A stretch of 6,145 bases of DNA from an uncultured Oscillospiraceae bacterium (lineage in GTDB: Bacteria; Bacillota; Clostridia; Oscillospirales; Oscillospiraceae), in assembly GCA_947624465.1 (NCBI GenBank), contig CANQKJ010000134.1, positions 1 through 6,145 on the forward strand, written 5' to 3'. Both the position numbers and the translations under genes were made by a program. Positions 1-6,145 of the stretch are shown here, piece after piece (within the stretch, counting starts at the first letter, position 1; each line of letters opens with the position of its first letter). The notes under the pieces were generated by a model. The model was given only the letters and a program-made list of their open reading frames with translations. It was not told the origin of the DNA and searched no databases.

Positions 1-63
1 GGTGATCTGGAGGACAAAGGCGGCCAGGAGGACCGCCAGATAGATCAGGCGGCGGTGGATCAT
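1..63 (-). CDS. Start of a membrane-anchored protein, probably the DUF58 partner of MoxR (partial)
   Basis: Only the first 21 codons are visible; the gene runs off the left edge. It starts with ATG at 63..61, four bases after the TAA stop (70..68) of the MoxR gene, so the two are almost certainly co-transcribed and perhaps translationally coupled. The ribosome binding site is weak (AAGG within GGTAAGGCC). The peptide begins MIHRRLIYLAVLLAAFVLQ: a short basic head followed by a hydrophobic stretch, as expected of a signal anchor or first transmembrane helix. DUF58 proteins commonly follow moxR and begin with one or two transmembrane helices before a von Willebrand factor A-like domain. The identity here is inferred from position and the hydrophobic start, because no diagnostic domain is inside the window. 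Confidence 0.6.
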   Translation of the reverse strand, partial: MIHRRLIYLAVLLAAFVLQIT

Positions 64-67
64 GGCC

Positions 68-1009
68 TTACCGGGGGAGACGGGGGGCGGGGACGGTGGC
101 GAGCACCCCTTCCGCGATCCGGACGGCCCGCTCCGTGCTGCCCACCGCGCCGGTGGGCAGGATGAGCCGGTGGGCCACCGCGTCGGTCCAGACGAGCTTT
201 ACGTCGTCGGGCACCACGAAGTCCCGCCCGTGGGTCCAGGCCGCCGCCCGGCTCAGGGCCGCCACGGCGATGGCCGCCCGGGGGCTGGCCCCCTGGGCCA
301 GCCGGGGGCTCTCGCGGGTGGCCCGGACCAGGCGGATGATGTAGTTCAAAATGATGTCGCTGACGTGTACCCGGTCCACCTCGCTCCGGAGGCGGGCCAG
401 GTCCTCGTGGGAGGCCGCCTGGACGATGGAGTCCAGCGGATTGCCCCCGGCCTTGCGGCGCAGCAGCTCCAGCTCGTCCTCCGGGGAGGGATAGCCCATG
501 GACAGCCGCATGGAAAAGCGGTCCAGCTGGGAGTCGGGCAGGAGCTGGGTGCCGGAGGCCCCCGCCGGGTTCTGGGTGGCAATGACCAGAAAGGGCTCCG
601 GGATGGGATGGGTGGCCCCGTCCACGGTGACCCTGCCCTCCTCCATGGCCTCCAGCAGAGCGGATTGGGTGCGGCTGGTGGCACGGTTCAGCTCGTCGGC
701 CAGGAACAGGTTGCACAGCAGGGCGCCGGGCTGGTACTCCATCCGCCCGGTGTCCTTGTTGTAAAGGGAAAAGCCCGTCAGGTCGGAGGGCATCACGTCG
801 GGGGTGAACTGCACCCGGTTGCAGCTGAGGCCCAGAGCCTTGGAAAAGGCCAGGGCCAGGGTGGTCTTGCCCACGCCGGGGATGTCCTCCAGCAGCAGAT
901 GGCCCCTCGCCAGGATGACCAGCAGGGCTTTGAAGATCACGTCGTCCTTGCCGACGACGGCTTTCTTTACCTCGTTGACCACAGAGACGGCCAGACTTGT
1001 CTCGCTCAT
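68..1009 (-). CDS. moxR: MoxR-family AAA+ ATPase
   Basis: A 313-residue protein, normal for the MoxR family. These ATPases act as cytoplasmic chaperones that help mature or activate partner complexes, usually with a DUF58/VWA protein encoded next door. Visible motifs: Walker A around residues 41-50 (EDIPGVGKTT, Lys48), Walker B at 101-110 (LFLADELNRA, Asp105-Glu106), sensor 1 at 144-148 (ATQNP), the arginine-finger region at 161-165 (QLDRF, Arg164) and sensor 2 at 240-245 (GASPRA, Arg244). All key residues are intact. The ATG at 1009..1007 is chosen because a full GGAGG lies at 1020..1016 and the family homology begins there. The open frame extends up to 1216, but that part overlaps the desulfurase gene and has no MoxR-like sequence. 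The gene follows the desulfurase by 14 bases and precedes the probable DUF58 gene by 4 bases. The family is certain; the substrate is unknown. Confidence 0.95.
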   Translation of the reverse strand: MSETSLAVSVVNEVKKAVVGKDDVIFKALLVILARGHLLLEDIPGVGKTTLALAFSKALGLSCNRVQFTPDVMPSDLTGFSLYNKDTGRMEYQPGALLCNLFLADELNRATSRTQSALLEAMEEGRVTVDGATHPIPEPFLVIATQNPAGASGTQLLPDSQLDRFSMRLSMGYPSPEDELELLRRKAGGNPLDSIVQAASHEDLARLRSEVDRVHVSDIILNYIIRLVRATRESPRLAQGASPRAAIAVAALSRAAAWTHGRDFVVPDDVKLVWTDAVAHRLILPTGAVGSTERAVRIAEGVLATVPAPRLPR

Positions 1010-1023
1010 GGGATACCTCCGTT

Positions 1024-2163
1024 TCAGGACAGGGTGGTGAACAGGGAGGCCGCCGCCTCCCGCAGGGCGGCCGCCAGGGCGTCGGCCTGCTCCCTGGTGC
1101 TCTCCGGGGAAAAGGACAGGCGCAGGGCGCCGTCCAGCCAGGGCTTGGGGAGGCCCATGGCGGCGAACACGTGGCTGGGCTTTCCCTTGTGGCAGGCGGA
1201 ACCGGAGGAGACGCAAATGTTTTTGTCCCCCAGCACCCGCACCACCACCTCGCTCTTGTAGCCGGGGAGGGTGACGGCGCAGATGTGGCCCACGTCCCCG
1301 GCGGAGATGACCTCCAGCCTGGGGAGGGCGGCCTTCAGCTGTGTGAGGGTGTATTCCTTCAGAGCGGCGGCCCGGTCCGGCCCGCCGGGGTCCGCCATCG
1401 CGGCGGAGACGGCGGCGGCGAAGGCGGCGATCTGTCCGGTGGCCTCGGTGCCGGAGCGGAGGCCATCCTCCTGGCCGCCGCCGGTGAGCAGGGGGGAGAG
1501 CCGCACGCCCTTTTTCACGTACAGGGCGCCGATCCCCTTGGGCGCGCCGATCTTGTGGCCGCTGACCGTGATGAGGTCCGCCCCGGTGGAGCAGAGGGGG
1601 AAGGGGACCTTCAAAAAGCCCTGGACGGCGTCGGTGTGGAACAGGACGGACCTGTCCGCCGCCCTGACGGCTTTGACGGCCTCGGCCACCGGCAGGAGGA
1701 CGCCGGTCTCGTTGTTCACCAGCATCACGGACACCAGGGCGGTGTCGGGCCGCAGGGCCTCCGTCACCTGGTCCACGGTGATGCGGCCCGCTTTGTCGGG
1801 TTTCAGATAGGTGACCTCATACCCCTGACGCTCCAGGTCCCTGCAGGTCTCCAGCACGGCGGCGTGCTCCACGGCGGTGGTGACGATGTGCCGCCCCTTG
1901 CGGCGGTTCAGCTCCACCCCCCGGCGGAGGGCCCAGTTGTCCCCCTCGGTGCCGCAGGAGGTGAAATACACCTCGCCGGGGGAACAGCCCAGCGCTTTCG
2001 CGACGATTTCCCGGCCCTCCTTCACCCGCCGGGCGGCCTCGCGGCCGTACCCGTACCGGGAGGAGGGGTTGCCGAACTGCCCCAGGGCCTCCGCCATGGC
2101 GGCGGCGGCCTCCGGCCGGACGGGGGAGGTGGCGGCGTAGTCGAAATAGATCAGCTCGTCCAT
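1024..2163 (-). CDS. Cysteine desulfurase, NifS/IscS-like (class V aminotransferase)
   Basis: A 379-residue PLP enzyme expected to convert L-cysteine to alanine and pass persulfide sulfur to Fe-S cluster, thiamine or tRNA-thiolation partners. Fold-type I motifs are in order: YFDYAAT near residues 6-12; stacking His100 (AVEH); NNETG at 150-154; HTDAVQ at 176-181 with PLP-contacting Asp178; SGHK at 201-204 with the Schiff-base lysine Lys204, followed by GAPKGIGALYV; RSGTE at 236-240; and SSGSAC at 319-324 with catalytic Cys324. The loop after the cysteine (HKGKPSHV) is about two residues shorter than the IscS-type TSASLEPSYV. The ATG at 2163 is preferred over an in-frame TTG at 2184 because the ribosome binding site (AGGAAAGGAG, just upstream) overlaps the TTG and the family begins at MDELIYFDYA. 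It is the first gene of the leftward unit, with its own promoter. No thiI, iscU or other sulfur acceptor is visible, so the sulfur's destination is open. Confidence 0.95.
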   Translation of the reverse strand: MDELIYFDYAATSPVRPEAAAAMAEALGQFGNPSSRYGYGREAARRVKEGREIVAKALGCSPGEVYFTSCGTEGDNWALRRGVELNRRKGRHIVTTAVEHAAVLETCRDLERQGYEVTYLKPDKAGRITVDQVTEALRPDTALVSVMLVNNETGVLLPVAEAVKAVRAADRSVLFHTDAVQGFLKVPFPLCSTGADLITVSGHKIGAPKGIGALYVKKGVRLSPLLTGGGQEDGLRSGTEATGQIAAFAAAVSAAMADPGGPDRAAALKEYTLTQLKAALPRLEVISAGDVGHICAVTLPGYKSEVVVRVLGDKNICVSSGSACHKGKPSHVFAAMGLPKPWLDGALRLSFSPESTREQADALAAALREAAASLFTTLS

Positions 2164-2189
2164 GGAGACGGCTCCTTTCCTCAAGTAAA

Positions 2190-2225
2190 CATAACTATTC
2201 TATTCGCATGGAGGACAAAAGTCAA
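2190..2225 (-). promoter_or_regulatory. Sigma-A-type promoter for the desulfurase-moxR unit
   Basis: Reading leftwards there is a -35 box TTGACT (2225..2220, 5 of 6 to consensus), a 17-bp spacer, and a -10 box TAGAAT (2202..2197, 5 of 6). Transcription should begin near 2190, giving a leader of about 27 bases that contains the AGGAAAGGAG ribosome binding site. The spacer is optimal and both boxes are strong. No operator or riboswitch-sized leader is present. Confidence 0.75.
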
Positions 2226-2238
2226 GACGACCGCTTCA

Positions 2239-2274
2239 TTGACACATGGCCCGATTTGGGGTAAGATAGCGGAA
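2239..2274 (+). promoter_or_regulatory. Sigma-A-type promoter for the YfhO-family gene
   Basis: A perfect -35 box TTGACA (2239-2244) is followed by a 17-bp spacer and a -10 box TAAGAT (2262-2267, 4 of 6 to TATAAT). The expected start is near 2274, giving a leader of about 24 bases. The ribosome binding site GGGGAGGTGAG (2281-2291) ends 6 bases before the ATG at 2298. The -35 box is only 13 bp from the -35 box of the divergent desulfurase promoter. Confidence 0.7.
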
Positions 2275-2297
2275 ACGACTGGGGAGGTGAGACGTCC

Positions 2298-4619
2298 ATG
2301 ACGGACCGGCGAAAACGGCTGCTCGTGTGTCTGGCGGCCTTTGTCCTCCCGGCGGCGGTGATGCTGTGGGCGTATGCCTCCATGGGCATGGCCCCCTGGG
2401 GGGACAAGACGGTGCTGATCTCCGACATGGCGGACGAGTACGCGGAGTACTTCTGCGCCCTCAAGAGCGGGGATCTGTTCTTCTCCTGGTCCAAGGCCCT
2501 GGGCACCTCCTATATCGGGGTGTTCTCCTTCTATGCGGCTAGCCCCATCACCCTGCTGACCGTTTTCGTCCCCAACGAGTGGCTGCCGGTGGCCCTGATG
2601 TTCCTCACCGCCGTGAAGATCGGCCTTGCCGGGGCCGCCTTCGCCCTGTATTCCCAGCGGATGTTTCCCGGCGCCCCGGCGGCCTCCCTGATCTGCGCCG
2701 TGAGCTACGCCCTCATGTCCTACAACGCCGCCAACTCCCTGAACCTCATGTGGCTGGACGGGGTCATCTGGCTGCCCCTGATCCTGCTGGCGCTGGAGCG
2801 CGTCCTGGCGGGGAGGGGGTTCGGGCCGCTGACAGCCGCCCTGGCGGTGTGCTTCTTCTCCTGCTGGTATGTGTCCTATATGGTGGGGGCCTTCTGTCTG
2901 CTGTATTTCATCGCCCGGTGCGTGATGCTGCGGTTCGCCGGCAAGCCCCTGGGGGTGGCCTGGGGCCGCTTTCTGGGCGGGGCGGCCTGTGCCATGGGCC
3001 TCACCGTGTGGCTGTGGCTGCCCACCTTCCTGGCCGCCTTCACAGGCAAGTTCAGTGGCGGCAATGTGGACTACGACGGCCTGCTCACCCTGGACCCGCT
3101 GACCCTGCTGGGGCGGCTGTTCTCCGGCTCCTACGCCTCGGTGACGTACAGCGCCCTGCCGTACTTCTTCTGCGGCACGGTCACCGTGCTGCTGGCGGCG
3201 GTCTACTTCTATCAGAGGCACCCCCTGCGGGAGAAGCTGGCCTGGCTGGGCCTGCTGGGGGCGGTACTGGTCTCTGCCCTGCTGTCCCCCCTGGACAAGC
3301 TGTGGCACGTGATGCAGCGGCCCAACTGGTTCCCCTGGCGGTACGGGTTCGTGGTCTCCTTTGTGGTCGTGGCCCTGGCCAACATGGCCCTGCCGCCCGT
3401 CCTGGACGCCCTCAGGAGGCGGGGTCCCGCCCCGGAGCGGACGGTGGCCGCGGTTCTCCTGGCGCTGACGGTGCTGGACCTGGGCCTGAACACCCGGGAC
3501 ATCCTCACCGGGCTGGACGGGCAGTTCCACTACCAGTCCTATGCCGCCTATCGGGCGGACTGGCGGGCCAACGCCGCCCTCACCGCCGCGGCCTATGAGG
3601 ACAACGACGAGCCCTTCTTCCGCATGGGGGCCACCGAGGACCGGGGCCACAACGGGCCTCTGGCCTTCGGCTACCCCGGCCTCACCCATTACAGCAGCCT
3701 CTACAACTACGACGTGAACCGGCTCACCTGGACCCTGGGCTTCGCCCAGACCTGGATGTGGTGCGCCTATTACGGCTCCACCCCGGTGACCGACGCCCTG
3801 TTCGACTTCCGCTACGTCATCTCCCAGGGCGGCCAACCCTACGGGACGGTGGCCCAAAGCGGCGGGTATACCCTCTACAAAAACCCGGACGTTCTGCCCA
3901 TCGCCTTTTTGAGCGCCGGGGAGAGCGCCCCGGCCCTCAGCGCCGCCCCCACTCCCTTCGAGCGGCAGAACGACCTGCTGTCCGCCCTGGCGGGGGAGCG
4001 GGCGGACGTGTTCGCCCCCATCGACGCCTCCTGGCGGGACGAGGGGGGCGCGGCCACCTTTACCTTCACCGGCACCGGGCGGCCTGTCTACGCCGACCTG
4101 TCCCTCTCCGGCCCCTTCCAGGTGGAGATGGAGGGGGGCGAGACGGTGCGTTTGGGCGCCTCCGAGGCCGCCTGTGTCCACTATCTGGGCGCCCCGGGGC
4201 CGGGGGAGGAGCGTACCGTCACCGTGTGGTACAGCGGCGCCTGGACCCCGCCGGAGAACTTCCTCTGGGAGCTGGACCGGGAAGGGCTGTCCGCCGCTGC
4301 GGCCTCGGTGGAGGCGGCGGAGGTGCTGTCGGTGGAGGACAGCGGCCGGGTGTCCCTGACCGTGACGGCGGACGCCCCCCGGCCGCTGCTTACCACCATC
4401 CCCGCGGAGAAGGGCTGGGCCGTCCTGGTGGACGGGGCGCGGGCGGAACAGAGCGTCTGGCTGGACACGTTTCTGGCCGTGCCGCTGTCCGCCGGGGAGC
4501 ATACCGTGGAGCTTCGCTATACCCCGCCGGGGCTGTACCTGGGGATCGCCCTGGGGGTCCTCGCGGCGGCGGCGCTCGTGGGGGCGGCGGTCGTCACAGG
4601 GCGGAAGAAACGGCATTGA
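2298..4619 (+). CDS. yfhO: YfhO-family multi-pass membrane protein, probable GT-C-type surface glycosyltransferase
   Basis: A 773-residue integral membrane protein. Family members such as YfhO and related listerial proteins are linked to adding sugars to teichoic acids or other surface polymers, using lipid-linked sugar outside the membrane; the exact acceptor here is unknown. I count about 11 hydrophobic segments in residues 8-397 (for example 8-28, 96-119, 150-170, 222-247, 286-304, 347-368), then a large predicted extracytoplasmic part (about 400-742), and a final helix at 745-767 followed by a basic RKKRH tail. Family hallmarks are the acidic first loop SDMADEY (42-48), FFSWSKALG (61-69), SPITLL (82-87), RPNWFPWRYGF (341-351), FRYVIS (504-509) and a carboxy-terminal beta domain with KGWAVLVDG (705-713) and YTPPGLYLGI (741-750). 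The acidic loop is the expected catalytic region by analogy with GT-C enzymes. The start is supported by GGAGG at 2283-2287. It is somewhat shorter than many YfhO proteins (often 800-900 residues). It appears monocistronic, with its own promoter and a terminator after it. Confidence 0.9.
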   Translation: MTDRRKRLLVCLAAFVLPAAVMLWAYASMGMAPWGDKTVLISDMADEYAEYFCALKSGDLFFSWSKALGTSYIGVFSFYAASPITLLTVFVPNEWLPVALMFLTAVKIGLAGAAFALYSQRMFPGAPAASLICAVSYALMSYNAANSLNLMWLDGVIWLPLILLALERVLAGRGFGPLTAALAVCFFSCWYVSYMVGAFCLLYFIARCVMLRFAGKPLGVAWGRFLGGAACAMGLTVWLWLPTFLAAFTGKFSGGNVDYDGLLTLDPLTLLGRLFSGSYASVTYSALPYFFCGTVTVLLAAVYFYQRHPLREKLAWLGLLGAVLVSALLSPLDKLWHVMQRPNWFPWRYGFVVSFVVVALANMALPPVLDALRRRGPAPERTVAAVLLALTVLDLGLNTRDILTGLDGQFHYQSYAAYRADWRANAALTAAAYEDNDEPFFRMGATEDRGHNGPLAFGYPGLTHYSSLYNYDVNRLTWTLGFAQTWMWCAYYGSTPVTDALFDFRYVISQGGQPYGTVAQSGGYTLYKNPDVLPIAFLSAGESAPALSAAPTPFERQNDLLSALAGERADVFAPIDASWRDEGGAATFTFTGTGRPVYADLSLSGPFQVEMEGGETVRLGASEAACVHYLGAPGPGEERTVTVWYSGAWTPPENFLWELDREGLSAAAASVEAAEVLSVEDSGRVSLTVTADAPRPLLTTIPAEKGWAVLVDGARAEQSVWLDTFLAVPLSAGEHTVELRYTPPGLYLGIALGVLAAAALVGAAVVTGRKKRH

Positions 4620-4624
4620 CGCGA

Positions 4625-4658
4625 AAAGCTCCTCCGGTGGGAAGGCCGGAGGAGCTTT
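4625..4658. terminator. Probable bidirectional terminator between convergent genes
   Basis: A perfect 13-bp inverted repeat, AAAGCTCCTCCGG (4625-4637) and CCGGAGGAGCTTT (4646-4658), surrounds an 8-base loop. It begins 6 bases after the stop of the YfhO gene and lies 14 bases beyond the stop of the debranching enzyme read leftwards. The right arm ends in TTT, and on the opposite strand the structure ends in TTTT, so each strand gets only a short U-run, partly inside the stem. Strong stem stability plus the convergent position support termination in both directions, although the U-tract is weak. Confidence 0.75.
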
Positions 4659-4671
4659 CATCGTGTTCGGG

Positions 4672-6145
<1,474 letters not shown>

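Noticed and set aside
1010..1216. Longer MoxR form starting inside the desulfurase gene
   Set aside because: The extension is a Gly/Pro/Arg-rich out-of-frame reading of the desulfurase; the ATG at 1009 has a full GGAGG and begins the homologous region.
62..1261. A 399-codon open frame on the plus strand opposite moxR
   Set aside because: Codon-aligned antisense shadow of a MoxR gene with every AAA+ motif intact; the product is low-complexity with no recognisable domain.
2164..2184. Upstream TTG start giving the desulfurase seven extra residues
   Set aside because: The TTG overlaps the ribosome binding site that serves the ATG at 2163, and the extra residues are not family-like.
997..2301. 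A 434-codon open frame on the plus strand opposite the desulfurase
   Set aside because: Same codon-aligned antisense artefact. The composition is Gly/His/Val/Gln-rich with no motifs, and the minus strand encodes an intact PLP enzyme.
2181..4661. An 826-codon open frame on the minus strand opposite the YfhO gene
   Set aside because: It is in the codon-aligned antisense phase, left open because yfhO has no TTA, CTA or TCA codons. Its product is a low-complexity mix rich in Gly, Gln, His, Pro and Arg with no recognisable domain, its start lies in the terminator hairpin, and the sense frame is a clear family member.

Overview
This is a GC-rich, gene-dense stretch with four substantial protein genes plus the first codons of a fifth. 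The mix points to a high-GC Bacillota, most likely a Clostridia gut-type lineage of the Oscillospiraceae kind. The reasons are a YfhO-family membrane protein, strong GGAGG ribosome binding sites, near-consensus sigma-A promoters with 17-bp spacers, a NifS-like cysteine desulfurase with a clostridial-looking active-site loop, and a GlgX-type debranching enzyme. The lineage is inferred from these features; no search was possible.

Layout: positions 1-2163 read leftwards as a tight unit: a PLP-dependent cysteine desulfurase (2163..1024), a MoxR-family AAA+ ATPase (1009..68), and the start of a membrane-anchored protein (63..1, leaving the window) that is probably the DUF58 partner usually encoded beside MoxR. 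Gaps between these genes are 14 and 4 nt. The 134-bp region 2164-2297 holds two divergent sigma-A-type promoters, one for this unit and one for a rightward YfhO-family multi-pass membrane protein (2298-4619). That gene converges on a leftward glycogen debranching enzyme (6145..4672, amino-terminal part outside the window). A 13-bp hairpin at 4625-4658 lies in the 52-bp gap between the two stop codons and probably terminates both transcripts.

How the genes relate: MoxR plus DUF58 is a chaperone-like module thought to act on cell-envelope or secreted complexes. The desulfurase supplies sulfur for Fe-S clusters or thio-cofactors and tRNA, and its link to MoxR appears to be mainly shared transcription. 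The YfhO protein probably transfers sugars to a cell-surface polymer. The debranching enzyme belongs to glycogen metabolism. I see no mobile element, CRISPR array, RNA gene or clearly new system. The points most worth a second look are the compact divergent promoter pair, the complete absence of TTA, CTA and TCA codons from the genes (which explains the very long antisense reading frames), the desulfurase-MoxR pairing, and the desulfurase active-site loop.
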